64,000 nucleotides of DNA from Cyanophora paradoxa (lineage: Eukaryota > Glaucocystophyceae > Cyanophorales > Cyanophoraceae): positions 7,501-71,500 of the forward strand of contig QPMI01000200.1 in NCBI GenBank assembly GCA_004431415.1, written 5' to 3'. The notes under the pieces were generated by a model. The model did not search any database. It had not been told where the DNA came from and worked only from the letters and a program-made list of their open reading frames with translations. Within the stretch, counting starts at the first letter, position 1. Each line of letters opens with the position of its first letter. The position numbers and the translations under genes are program-made. This document shows, in pieces, positions 33,101 through 44,888 of the stretch.

Positions 33101-34422
33101 CGTGAGCGCAGGCACATCAATCTCGACCTGCTGGAGTGCTTCCATCTCACGTGTGCCATGCTCCTCGAGGTGCCCGCCATGGCAGCATCTCCATACGACA
33201 CCAAGCGCAAGGTGCTTCCGGTTGATTTCAGCTCCTACGCTCAAGCTTGCCATCGCTTACACGAATTGCAGGTCATCTCCAAGGCTCTCCGCCGTGTTCT
33301 GGATGCCGCCGAGAAGAATGGCAACGCTGGGCCTCCTGAAAACATTCGCGACCACATCGTTGCTGCGACCCGCGCGCTCGGCAAGGGGGACTGGAAGAAG
33401 TGCTACGAGCTCATCACGAAACTGCCGATTTGGCGCCTGGTGCAGAACGCAGACACAGTGAAGGCGAACCTTCTGCGCCGCATCCAAGAGGAGGGTCTGC
33501 GGACATACCTGCTCACCTATGGGCGGTTTTACGATGCGCTCTCGCTGGAGCCCCTGGCGGCGATGTTTGAGCTTCCGGAGGCCAGCGTTCACGCACTTCT
33601 CTCGAAGATGATGATCAACGAGGAGCTGAACGCGAGCCACGAGCAGCCCACCCACGCAGTTCTCATGCACCGAGTCGAGCCGTCTCGCATGCAGTTCCTT
33701 GCCCTCCAATTCGCTGACAAGGCCTCTGTTGTCGTTGAGAACAATGAGCGCCTTGTCCAACCCGGCGGCTTCGCTGGCAAATACGACCGTGAGGGCGGCC
33801 GTGACGGCAAGGCTCAAGGGGGCAAGGGCGAGTACCGCGACCGTCAGGTGCGCGCATTTGTGGATGCTCAGTTTGTATGGATCGTCTGATGCATTGGCAG
33901 GATCGGGACCGTGGTGATCGTGGAAACTTCCGTGGTCGTGGCGGTTGGCGTGGTGGAGGTTCGTTTTTGTTACCTCGGAAGCTGCTGCATCGGCACTTAT
34001 CATTGTCTCTCGAAGATCGCGAGGGTGGCTACAGGGACCGTGGGGTGAGACGCTTTGCATCCCTGCATATTTTCTTGCCCTTCTAACCCTCTTGGCAGCA
34101 GCAGTGGGGCGACCGTGACCGTGACCGCGACCGCGAGAACTACGGCAACTTTGGAGCGCGGAGGCAGGGTGGTGGCTTTGGTGGCAACAACCCTGGGAAC
34201 TTCCAAGGTGGTGCTGGTGGCTATGCACGCTCTGGCGAGCAGCGACCCGGTCGTATGGGTTACGGCACTGCGACCTTTGGTGGCCGCTATGGCTTCGCTG
34301 CTGGCGCTGCGTCTCGGGCCACGGACTTCGGTGCAGCCCGTCGCACCACCACCGGTGCTGCTGCTCGCGGCGGGCGCGCCGCTGCACCTCCCGCTTCCCG
34401 CGGTGTGTGGGGTCAGGGTTAG
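30150..34422 (+). CDS. EIF3C: Translation initiation factor eIF3 subunit c
   Basis: Core subunit of cytosolic eIF3. A 9-nt first exon (30150-30158, MSK) is followed by a 100-nt intron and then [14 protein letters not shown], exactly the eIF3c start. Next come [30 protein letters not shown], acidic Ser/Glu and Lys-rich blocks (30.97-31.45 kb), [82 protein letters not shown] and [20 protein letters not shown]. The PCI region follows ([26 protein letters not shown]). The tail is rich in DRDR and RGG (33.78-34.4 kb) and ends GVWGQG, TAG 34420-34422. Introns are short throughout. All family landmarks are in order. Confidence 0.95.
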
Positions 34423-35207
34423 TCATCCCGTAAGATCTACAGACTTTCCCCACTGTATCCCAATCTTATTCAACCTGCCCTGTTGTGTGCCTTTAATTCA
34501 CGAATCGAAATTAAAGCACTGTGAAGCTTAGTTCACATGAATTCAGAATCGAATTTAAATTAGAGCACCTTAAAGTGCCAGTCAGGAGCGAGGGAGAGGC
34601 CTCATTCCTCAAGAGCGAGGGACAGGCCTACAGCTACTGATGGGGCACATTGGCCAGCTGAGCCAGCTGTAATGATGCACTCCGTAAAATTGCACATTGG
34701 ATGCACTGACAAACTTTTGAAACATCCAATTCCGCTCACCTAGGCCTAGGCACCTTGGGCCATGATTTCAAATTTATGATTCAATGATTGTATCGTACTA
34801 CGGTAGACTCTGGGACGGCAAGCACACTTCGGATCGGAGCTCTGGCATGGTTCCGAAGTTCTGCAGGCCATGGGCCATTGCCGAGTCACTGAGTCGCCGC
34901 ATGCGTGAGCAGGGCCGGGCCGGGTGGACGTCCTTCTGTGTCGCCCGTAATGTGCATTGCGCTCAGCGGCTAGGAATCATCAGCACCCTATCCTATGATC
35001 AGAGAATTGACTCCGAGGCTCAGTGAATTGATATCGCGATCGATATCAGAGACACAATTGCAAGAGCACATCATATGGCATTGCCAAGTTGTCTACTAGG
35101 CTAAGTCTCGGAGACTCCGAGAAAAAAACCTATATATATATAGCTATAGCTAGCCTTTTCAGATTGAGCAGAGCGCACTGATATGATCAATTTGATCACA
35201 GTGATCA
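34423..35207. other. Intergenic, nothing recognised
   Basis: AT-rich sequence after eIF3c with scattered cactga/ctcagtga and tatata motifs. No exon, RNA gene or element copy is supported. Confidence 0.4.
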
Positions 35208-35735
35208 AGCTCATGATCACCTTGAATTTTTGACCCCGAGGCTCAGTGAGGGCCCCCGGCCCCAGGCTATTGCCAAGCCTTGAAGTTACCAACGGCGAAA
35301 CGCAGCAGGAGACGGCCGCGGCCGCTCATGCAGTGCCACGGTGATCAACTTGATCAAGCTCATGATCACCTTAATTTTTGACCGTCGGACTCCGAGGCTC
35401 AGTGAGGGCCCCCGCGGCCCGGCCCCGGGCTATTGCCAAGCCTTGAAGTTGCCAACGACGACACGCAGCAGGAGACGGCCGCGGCCGCTCATGCAGTGAT
35501 CAACTTGATCAAGCTCATGATCACCTTAATTTTTGACCGTCGGACTCCGAGGCTCAGTGAGGGCCCCCGCGGCCCGGCCCCGGGCCATTGCCAAGCCTTG
35601 AAGTTGCCAACGACGACACGCAGCAGGAGACGGCCGCGGCCGCTCATGCACTGATCAACTTGATCAATTGCAAGCTCATGATCACCTTAATTTTTGACCC
35701 CGAGGCTCAGTGAGGGCCCCCGGCCCCGGGCGAAA
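35208..35735 (+). repeat. Tandem array of about 150-160-bp units
   Basis: Four starts of the same unit, marked by tgatcaccttaatttttgac, at 35214, 35363, 35518 and 35679 (spacing 149, 155 and 161 bp). Each unit holds gaggctcagtgagggccccc, gccaagccttgaagtt, cacgcagcaggagacggccg and a gatcaacttgatcaag palindromic stretch. The last unit is cut off by the LMBRD2 fragment. Confidence 0.88.
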
Positions 35736-36037
35736 TCGCCTTCCCGCTCTGGTCGCTGCAGAGCTTTGAACGGCCCCGGACCACGGCGCTTGTTGTCCGA
35801 CGGTCAAGCACATCCTCGATGCTGATTGCCTTGTCGATGAGGTTGCGGTACTGTCGATCAAGCTTGTACCAGAGAACCGTTGAACTGCAGCTGACTTGAC
35901 TCGCCGGTGCAAGTCCGCAAGCTTGCTTTCGCTTGCGCCCACGATCTCCTTGAAACGATCATCTCGTGCGCCTGCGCGCGGTCGATACTGTTCTGGGAGC
36001 CTTGCCACAATTTTGTTCACGAAAACCTGCAATCCGA
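35732..36037 (-). pseudogene. Captured fragment of LMBRD2-like gene
   Basis: About 305 bp matching 48597-48888, in the same orientation. It carries the coding exon with VARLPEQYRPRAGARDD and LADLHRRVKSAAV, but has small insertions (tccgacgg near 35799, and about 9 nt near 35877) that break or alter the frame. There is no other part of the gene around it. The sequence from 36038 to 36405 is intergenic. Confidence 0.88.
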
Positions 36038-36405
36038 TGATCGTGAGTTTTGATTCATTCCGGACCCCGGGGGCCCGCGCAGTGTCAGCTGGCCCAGTGG
36101 CGGCCCAGCTGGCCAGTACTAGTGTGGATCATGCCATGATGAAGAGAGCGCTGGAAATTAAACGAATCGAAGAATTTCAGTTACAAAATCATTGAATCTT
36201 CTCGAGGAAACAAGCCTACGCGTACGCATCCATGCTTGAAAGTGCTTCAAGTACATGCGCATGGCCATATATATGCATGGGCGGCTGCAGCTGCAGCTGC
36301 CGCAGCTGCAGTGCGTCTGACATCGCATTTTTTTCTGACCCCATTTCTCCCCCCCGCCTCTCCGATTTAAAAAAGCGAGCGAGGAATCGCCGAGGATCCC
36401 GGAGG

Positions 36406-39400
36406 ATGGCGCACCCCGATGAAGACGCGCTCGGGGGGTTGTGGGAGGCAGTGCGCACCGTGGCGAGAGCGCAAGCGCTTGAGCTGACTGCCCGTAGGCC
36501 GAGAACTTCTTGCACGATGATCCCGTCTTCGAAGAGACCCGCACGCCGGGTCATCTCTCTCAGCGCTTCGCCGAAGCTAGCGAAATTCGCTTCCTGTCGG
36601 AGACTAAGGAGAACGAGGCGCGCAACGCGAAGCGCAGCCTCCACATTCTCCGGCCCGCGTCGGAGCTGGATCCGTCCGGCTTCGGCGCTGTGTCCGTGAA
36701 AAAGGAGAGCGGCGCGAAGCCAGCCGTACAGGACCACGTGGAGCACCACTCGGGCATCAAAGTCAAGTGCGCCCTGCTATGCCCAAGTGGCATCGCAACG
36801 CACTGCGCGCTCGGCCTTTCATAGCGCGGCAGGAATCGCGTTCTGTCCTCTTTGCAGATGGACCAGGTGATGCAGGGGCGGCGCCTCGTTCCCCTGCGGT
36901 CCGTCCGATCGGCGGGAACTGGCGGGGACTGGGTTGTCATTGGAGGTTCGTCGTTGATCTGACATCGATAGTCTTTGATCTGCAAGGCTGACTCAGCCAA
37001 GTCGTGGGGGAGAAAGGGGACGCCCGCGAGTCCTCCAATGGAAAGAACTTTGTTATCTGGAAGGTGTCAGGCCGTCAGCCGCTTCCTTCGCGCTGCAGCA
37101 CCAAGGGCTAACAACCCCGCGCTGACAGCTGTACGACCTGTCCGGCACAGCCGTGTCCGTTTTTCTTTTCGGCCGCGCCTACACGGAGCACTGGAAAGAG
37201 GCGTGCTTCACGCATCTTTCTGGTCAGGAAATTCTTTGTGGGTTAACCGAGGTTCGGCCACAGACTGAAGGCTCCCTTGTCGCCATACTCAACCCAAAAA
37301 TCATGGAGAGCCGCGAGAGAAGCGGGGTGGCGTTGAGTGTGTACGAAGGTTCTCAAATTGCACGGATTGGCTTCGTGCGTGGCTGAAATGGAACACTTCT
37401 GCGAGTTGCTGATGGCCGGTGGCAGTCAGCGCAGTTCGGAAAGTGCCGTGGGGTGCGAAAGGACGGGCACCCGTGCAAGGCTGTGGTGAACCGTGACCAG
37501 GGGGATTTTTGCGAGTACCACGTTGCTGGCGAATTTCGCCGCCTTCACACTTCCCGTATGGAGCTCAATGGGCATGCTTTGTCCATGCGCCCGCAGATAC
37601 CACTCCTCTGAACGGCCACGCAGTGTTCGGCCAGCTCCTGGCCGGGCCCAGCCGCAGTCTTTCAAAGACAAGTCGCGCGGAACATTTGTTGTTGATGGTC
37701 TGCACTCCCCTGCTGCTCGTGCACCAACCCTTCTTAAAGGTCATTGGCAGGCGTTACGTACACGTCACAGAAGAGAACGGTACATGTGACACCACCTGCG
37801 CTTTTGGGTGGTTAACGGGCCGCAGGTGATGGGCCCTGACGGCAAAACAACAACGAAGGACACTCTGATGTCCACCATCCGGTGCCTTCTCCGTCTCCTC
37901 GCAGTCTCGCATTCTCGTGACACGGCTGGAAGGAAGGAGATGATCAAAGGAGGCACAGTCGGAAAGCTGTACGTGCAGCGTGTGCAGGACGGCTTGCGAG
38001 GGCCCCTCAAAGCAAGCGACGTCACACCCGCACCCATGCCCGAACCTGCCAACTTTGATATCGGCCCAAGCTCTAGACTATCCCGGGCACCTACATCCGT
38101 TGCTCCTGCCTCTGCTTCGGCGCCCAGCAACCCTGCCCCATCTCGAGCCTCTGCCCCCGCGCCTCGACCCTCTGCTCTCGCCCCTCGGCCCTCTGCCCCC
38201 GCTCCTCGGCCCTCATCCCTTGCTCCTTCTTCCTCTGCCACCCCGCCTCAAGCTCCTTCTTCAGACACGGCAGTTGCCTCGTCCCGACACCCTTCGACAC
38301 CCCTGCATCCACTGCAAGTACAAAGGCGGCTGCCACTAAACAAGCCATCGAGCAGCGTAGGTGCAGGGTCACATCGGTTGGGTATGGCGAATGCGGCCGG
38401 TCACAGTGCAGCGTTGGAAAAAAGTGCAGAAGAGCTTCGGCAGACAGACTTTAGCAAGCTTCTCAGCTCTGGCACCCGGACATACCACTACAGGCCCTCA
38501 AGCGCAGACCTGATGGAGCCGAGGTCCTCCTCAACAACCCGGGGGCCCGCGGATTCGGGTTCGAAATCCTCTGCTTCAAGTCGACCTGCCTCGGGCCCCC
38601 CTTCCACAGCACCGCGAGCTACGCCGGGTTCAGTGTTGACAGGCGAGACACCTCTGCTGGCACGAGATGCTGCAGCTGGCGGGACTGTCGAGATGGATGA
38701 CGACGGGCATGACGCTGGCCCCTTGGTGCTCATCTTTCAATGCCATTCGTGCAAGAAAGAAGCCACTGACAGTAGGGGCAGGCTCGGGCGAAAGCCAAGA
38801 TTAAGCATATGGGTGGAATGCCTGCACCAGAGCAGCAGCTCCGTTCCGCCCGGCCTCGGCCTACAGTTGCGGGGGAGCTGGCCCGTACCAAGAGACCACT
38901 CGAGGCTGCCAAGGGAGAGGAATCAGATGAGTCCATGGTGCGTGGATTTTTTCTACTTAAGGTGTTCTACTAAAGGTTTTCTTTTCTAGAAGTCCCTTTA
39001 GTGGGGTTTCTTCTTTACTAAAGAGCTAGCAGCGGGAGCTCAAGCGACACTTCGGATCAACGGACATCGACAGGGTGCTTGGGGCGAAGAGCCTCAACGC
39101 ACACCTGGCCAAGGCTGTGCGCCTGTAGGGTACAAGGGCGCATTCATTGCCTAACCTGGACTCAGGAGGAGGTGCAACAGCTGGACGCAGGAATGGCGGT
39201 GCTGGAGAAAAAAGACCAACTTGCCCAGGAGATGCAGAAGATTATTTGCATAAAGGCACGTGCTGCCCCTTCCCCTAATCCCTACGATCACCTTACCTTG
39301 CTCATCAGATCAAGGCCTGGCACTGTGAGACGGTGCCCTGTTTGCCTGCACTGCTGCCTTCGTTGACCTTCACACACTTCGTGTCACTGTGTAGTGCGGC

Positions 39401-39811
39401 TACACAAACGAGGCGTACGCGGACTTCTGCAAGCGGCAGAACCATCCCCTGAAAAAAGTGCGGGCCCTTCAAAACATGAACCTTCTGAAAACGTTTTCTC
39501 TGCTCGCATCGTATAAATGGAGGATCCTTGCATGACTGCATGGTGCAGGTGGACGCTGTCAAACGTTTCTTCGATTGCGAAAAGTGCAAGACGAAGAACA
39601 GCAGCCTCAACTCAAGGGCAAGTCCCCCCCCGCAACTTCTCGAGCACAGCATACTGACAAAGAAGTTTGCTAAACCACACAGATAATGAAGGCGCCATGC
39701 AGATTATGCGGACATGAGGCATTCACACGTTCCTCGGCCTACAAGGCGCCGGTCGGCCCCAAGCCAGAAACGTTTTTACCGCGGGGAGAGGAGCGACCCA
39801 GTCTGAAGTAG
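36406..39811 (+). CDS. MCM10: DNA replication factor MCM10
   Basis: Essential replication-initiation scaffold that binds DNA, Pol alpha and the CMG helicase. ATG 36406 (MAHPDEDALGGLWEA) joins across a 47-nt intron to AENFLHDDPVF. The OB-fold region includes WVVIG, FVIWKVYDLSGTAVSVFLFG, HWKEACF and GSLVAILNPKIM. The central zinc finger is FGKCRGVRKDGHPCKAVVNR, then GDFCEYHVAGEFRRL (37.43-37.55 kb). A long Pro/Ala/Ser linker (38.0-38.7 kb) precedes the C-terminal domain, with RELKRHFGSTDIDRVLG, WHCETCGYTNEAYADFCKRQ, VKRFFDCEKCKTKNSSL and APCRLCGHEAF, and stop 39809-39811. The order OB fold, zinc finger, linker, C-terminal Cys-rich pair is that of animal MCM10, so the full domain set is present. 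One intron near 39258 seems to use a GC donor. Confidence 0.92.
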
Positions 39812-40267
39812 GCCGTCTTTTCGGCGTATGAACTGCACGGCGTGCGGGACCTGCACCGACGCCGTCCAGGTGCCGACCCGACACTGTGCCCCCGCCCGCT
39901 GCTGCGTCTCTCTCTCCCTCTCTGACGAGAGGCCTGGGGCGTCTAGAGCGGACTGGAGATGGAGCACGCGCCCCCGGTCCTGCTAAGGGGGTACTTAAGA
40001 CTTGATCATGAGTCGCCTGCGCGGGTCAACACGCTGTCACTGCGCAAGACGGCAGTCCACAGCTCCGATGTAGGCTAGCAGCTAGCTAGCTGCATCAAAG
40101 TGCGATGCAATCCTACGACACTGGTCCTCTTGGCACTTCCATTTTCAGTCATCCTGTTGAATTCCTCTCCCTGCCGCAGTGCTGGGCAAGGCACGCAAGC
40201 CTGCCTGGTAGAGCAATCATTGAATAGACTTTGATTTCGATTTCCGACTACTCGGTTTTGATTTCGA
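39812..40267. other. Intergenic, nothing recognised before repeat B
   Basis: Mixed sequence with an agctagctagctgca stretch near 40080 and a tttcgattt-rich run near 40230-40265. I see no exon. Confidence 0.4.
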
Positions 40268-40378
40268 TTTTGACGTCGATTTGCCTATCCGAGAGAGCCC
40301 ATGGATTGCTCAGCCTGGGTCCGAACAGCTACTGGGCTAGTCCAGATATCGTGTGAGTCGTACGGTATCTGAAATGCT
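40268..40378 (+). repeat. Repeat B, copy 2
   Basis: Begins cgtcgatttgcctatccgag and ends atcgtgtgagtcgtacggta then tctgaaatgc. It stops only 7 bp before the stop codon of the kelch gene. Confidence 0.85.
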
Positions 40379-40384
40379 TCGGAT

Positions 40385-43300
40385 CTAGAGTGGGGCCGAA
40401 ATCTGGTCAATCGAAGCAACTGCTGTCATGCTAGCACGCCCCCCATCAACTGCCTGAACCATGGATGCACGAAGCGTCTCGAGGAGAGTGGTAAGTGACC
40501 CAATCGAGTCTGCAGCAGCATGTGCCCTCGCCTCCGCATCCTGTGCGGCCGTTTAATCAAATGAAAGTAAAAAGGCATGAACGACTTGACCTGAAGACGA
40601 GCAACGTCTGCTTTACGGCTATTCTCTGTTGCGGCAAGCGCCGATCTGCGCACAGAGATTCAGGGAATGTAAGACATGCATGGCACTGGCAGTCACCGCA
40701 AGCGGTCCAACTCTCGCGCACTCAAGGCAGCCTGAGCGAGATCAGCTGGTCCCGAATCATAGTTATGCGAACCGTGCACTAACCTGTGCTGCGCTGGACG
40801 CACGAATCTGCTCGAGCTCCGAGGAATGTGCAGACTGGAGGCTGGCCAACTGCTGGTGCAATGAAGACAAGTCACCTTGCATCTGACGTTTCTCCTCTTC
40901 AAGCTGTCGTTTCTCCTCTCGATTCTGCCGAAAATTGAGATCGTTGTCACTTTAGAGATAGATGCGCCTGCCTTGTTGCATCGATCTCGCCACATGTGCT
41001 CAATGCGTACGCTCTCCTCATACGCATCATGTGCCTGGACATGGCAGTCATCAGATCCATCGTGTCTTAGGCGTCTCAGATATAGAGCCGACCTGCTTCC
41101 GCAGTTCTTCCTCCCTCCTGGCAAATTCAGCCTTCTCCCGCTCACGATCCGCACGATGTTCTCGATCACGGTCAGCAAGCTCCTGCCGGTGACATTGCGC
41201 CTCCTGAAACGAGGCATAAGCAAGAAGGCCGCTTGTCAGTGAAAATGTACTTACTAACCTTCTGAAGAAGATCTTCTGCTTCGAGAAGTCTATTCTGCAA
41301 TGTCGCGAGTTCTCTTCTATGAACATCCTGGGACTTGCCCTACCAGGAAAACATGAACATGGGGCGAATCTTTGCAGCCGGAACACGGACCTGCTCAGAA
41401 ATCGCCTTTTCTAGGCTGTTGCGTAGAGATAGTACGAGCTCTTGTTCCTTCGCCAGGGTGGCCTGCAACGGAGCATACACTCAGGGATTTTGATGAAGGA
41501 TGTCTCTTTGAGGTTGGACGGGAGCTCGAGGCTTGGACGTTTTTGTTTTCGATTACGATTTAAGGTTGGACGGGAAGCTTGGGTATCTGACTTTCAAAGA
41601 CACAATCTCACGTGAGGATCCACCGGCACACTGTCGAAGCCTGGCACACTGTACAGGCGCTCAGAAATGTAGCAAGTCGACACAACCGTGTAAGCCCCAC
41701 GAGTACCTCAGCATCGAGAGACAACTTGTCTGCTTTCGCACGCTTCAGCTGCTCGGCAGCTGTCAGGTACTTTGCATTTGCCTGTAGATCGCGTTGGTGG
41801 TAAGCCATTCACGCGAAGAGCCGGACTCGAACCGCTTCTGCCTCTTGTTCAGACGCTTTCAGAAGGTTGGACAGTTCTTTAACCTATTGCTGCACTCAGC
41901 AATACGACACTGAGACTTCAATATGGTCGGACCCTCAGCATTGCCCATTCAACGTCTCTACTTGCTGTTCCTTCTCCCGAGAGTGCTTGGCGTGCTGGGC
42001 ACTTGTAATGGCTGCGGTGGCAGCTGCTTCCTGTTGATAACAACTCAGATCTCAGCATCAAATGTCAAGGTAGGGCTAAATCGAACCGAAATCTGCCTCT
42101 GAAACTCCAACGTGTTGCTCTCGCTTTGTCGTAATCTATTGCACATGTTAATCATTTCCGTCAACTCTTGTGCGGTGCAATTCTAAGAACCTTTGCTGCA
42201 TCTCCCCCAGACTTGCTTTCATCTGGTTCAAGGCCTCTTCTTTGCTCTCCAGAGTCCCCGTCAATCGGGCAATCTGCAAGATATCAGGAAGACTGAAGGA
42301 GCGTGATGTAGCTCAGGCAAACCTCAGTTCTTAATTGTTGCTCGGTTGGTACGAAAGGGCCATTGTGGTGGACACACGGAGTTGACGCGATTTCCGCTCG
42401 AAAAGCGGCAACATCCAGCACAGCTGACTGGCCGTTAACTGCTCGCCTCCTTGGGGTTCGACTGACTGCAGCTCGGTCCTGGGATGTGGATGGCACGCCA
42501 GCACCCGCTGGAGTTGCGGTGTCATCCTCCTCTGAAGCAGCCCTCAGACGCTGTCGTTTGGGTCGCTCTGTCTTCGTTGCTGGAGTGATCACATTATCTC
42601 TCACTGGAGCAGCGTGATCCTCAATTCCCTCGTCGTCTGAGTCAACAATCCTTTTGAGTCGTGACCCCTGTAGGACGAATCAGTACCCAAAAGCAATGCA
42701 AAAAAAATCAGATTAGGTCAACTCTGTTAGGTCTCCCTGAGCCTTCCAACTGAAGTCCTGAAGTGGAGTGAGGCGAAAATAACTCGATCAAGCAACTTCG
42801 TACCTTCAAGAATGGAAAGCTCATCCAGGAAACTGCCACCGCCTGCATACCTGCATGTCCATGAATTAATAGATAACGCTCGACAATAAATAAGAGCGAA
42901 CAATGCACAAACCCGCCAAAAATTACGACAGAGAAACTGGTAAAACCATCTTTGGTACTTGGTAGCACCACAAGCGAGTGAGCTGCTCTTCCCAGTGGCG
43001 TCCGAGAGCCAGAATGCGAGATCTGGCGCCATTGCAGGTGCTCTTTGTGCATCCAGCAGTGAGCAAGAGATCAACATTCAGAAATAGGCATCGGTGCACC
43101 AACATCGAGCACCCACGTGTCGTTCCGACGTTCGTTTTTAAAGCGACCGCCTTGAATCACTGGATGATGTAAGTCACAGCAAAGTAAAATGTGGAAAACG
43201 AGAGACCTAAATAACGCCCACAGACGAAGTCCGAGGCAGCAACAGAGCGACTTGGAGGTTGCATGCCAGAAGACTCCAGAGATGTCCAGGATCCGGACAT

Positions 43301-44227
43301 TAAATCATAGCTCCACAGATCGGCAAGCTGTTTAGAGTCCTTATCTCTGCCCGCGTACAAGAGAAGTTTTCCATCGGGCCCTGCAGGAATACAATCAAAA
43401 AGGGCCTTCCAAATAAGCACCAGGGGCACACCTGCAGCAGTAGAATAGCACCGGGTTCTGGGCACAGCATCTCCCTGGTGCCGCGGAGCCGACTGCCACT
43501 GGCAGAGCGGCTGTCAATCGACAAGTGTGCACATTGAGAAGAACATTTACCCGCCACGTCTTGACATTCAAGATGAAGGGACCTTCGAAAAACATCTTCA
43601 TTACCATCTGCAGGCAAATGAAGTTGTGGGAGCAAACCCATGTGGAAGTCCGAGCCGTCCCAACCAGCAACCACTGCAAGCTGCTGGGTGCTTGCCCAGA
43701 AGACAGCAGAGTGCGCACAAAGTGGGGGGGGGCGGGGGCCTTTCGTCTGAACGACATCCCATCGCCTCTTCTTTAGATCTAAGAGGTATATTTCGCTGTA
43801 GCAGACCGTGTCGTTGCAGCCGCCAATCTGTGTGTGCAACGTCGTCATCAACCATCAAGGCAGAGAGATTCAAACCCATACCAGAAGAAACCGCTCAGGG
43901 CCAATTTTTGTGCAGGTGTGATATGATCTACGGCAAACTCAGGAAGAGAACAAAGAAATGCGTCTTGTGCTTGCGCAGTGACGACCTTGGTTCCGGTACG
44001 TGTCCGCTAAGCACTACGGATTCCCACTCCCACTCGAGAGTATCCAAGACAAACGCATCAGAGAAGCAGACAGTCGAAGTTCCTGCAAGCACCACTCAGG
44101 TTGCAGGATCAAAAAAGCCCCGAACGACACAGAAAGATTGGCACCGCCTCCGAACAAGAGAACTGCAAAAATCGGTATAATTCCGCGCGCTTTCAAGTAG
44201 AACTTGCATGCGCACCTCTTCTGCCAT
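40385..44227 (-). CDS. Kelch-repeat protein with long C-terminal coiled coil
   Basis: The N-terminal part (42.7-44.2 kb) encodes kelch blades: VLDTLEWEWESVVLSG with PEPRSS, IGGCNDTVCYSEIYLLDL, RWDVVQTKGPRPP, AHSAVFWASTQQL, KLLLYAGRDKDSKQLADLW, SYDLMSGSWTSLESSG and AGGSFLDELSILEGTKL. After about 42.6 kb come coiled-coil exons rich in Gln/Glu/Arg (QELADRDREHRADRER, REEELRKQV). The end is SLTTLLETLRASMVQAVDGG...ISAPL, TAG 40385-40387. This layout resembles Tea1-like or Rab9-effector kelch proteins that act in polarity or vesicle traffic. I cannot choose a specific orthologue. The start at 44227 (MAEEVRMQVLL) is tentative and several exon borders are unresolved. Confidence 0.75.
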
Positions 44228-44695
44228 CGCCGAGCTCTGTAAACGAGGCCGCTGCAGAGCGGGGCGAGATGAACGGTCAATAACAAGGACGTGCGGGAGG
44301 GCGGTGCAGCAGCCGCAGCCTAGCTAGACAAGTTCTTCGAGTTACCTGATCGCGGATGCGGCCAAGGATCACTTCTGGGCAGCGCTCGCCAGCGCAGTTC
44401 CTCGTGTCTCATCCAGCCACGCGCCGGCGGTGCGCGTAAGGCTGAGAGGGCTTGGGCAGCACTATTATTAATAGCAAGCAAGCAGCCCGCTGCGCTGCGT
44501 AGCTCAACCGTGCATTGGATGCCGCGGGTTTCGATACCCCCCGAGTCCTTCAAGTTGAAGTAGGCCTGCCGCCTGTACTCTGTGAGGAAGGGCCTCCGTA
44601 CACAGTATCCGCCAGTTGCACACAGCCGCGGCGCACCACGCTGGTTTCTAAAGGGACGGGCAGCTAGGCGGTTCCGTTGTTTCAACGAAAGGGTC

Positions 44696-44866
44696 GGCGG
44701 CGTATCGCTCGGGAAGGAGGGCTGGGCCGCGCTGCGACGAGGCGCGCGCCTCGGAGGGTGTGCGACGAGTTTCAAAAGCTCTCAGCGCCGAAAACCTGAG
44801 CAGCGAGCGGCAGATTGCAAGTAGCGTACGTGCATAGCTCCGTCCAGCGTCTGCAGTCGATTACAG
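44696..44866 (+). repeat. Repeat C, partial copy upstream of the RING gene
   Basis: Matches 50058-50247: gtatcgctcgggaaggaggg, gctgcgacgaggcgcgcgcc, the agcggcagattg section, and cgtacgtgcatagctccgtc to the terminal gtctgcag. It ends 22 bp before the RING gene ATG. Confidence 0.8.
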
Positions 44867-44888
44867 GTGCTCAAACGCCTGCAGGGCG

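Noticed and set aside
35208-35735. Regular repeats considered as a CRISPR array
   Set aside because: The units are about 155 bp and repeat over their whole length, with no short repeat/unique spacer pattern, and the context is eukaryotic.
44495-44560. A tRNA-like stretch (gtagctcaa ... gggtttcgatacccc)
   Set aside because: The T-stem does not pair cleanly, and no matching acceptor stem or anticodon arm can be drawn.
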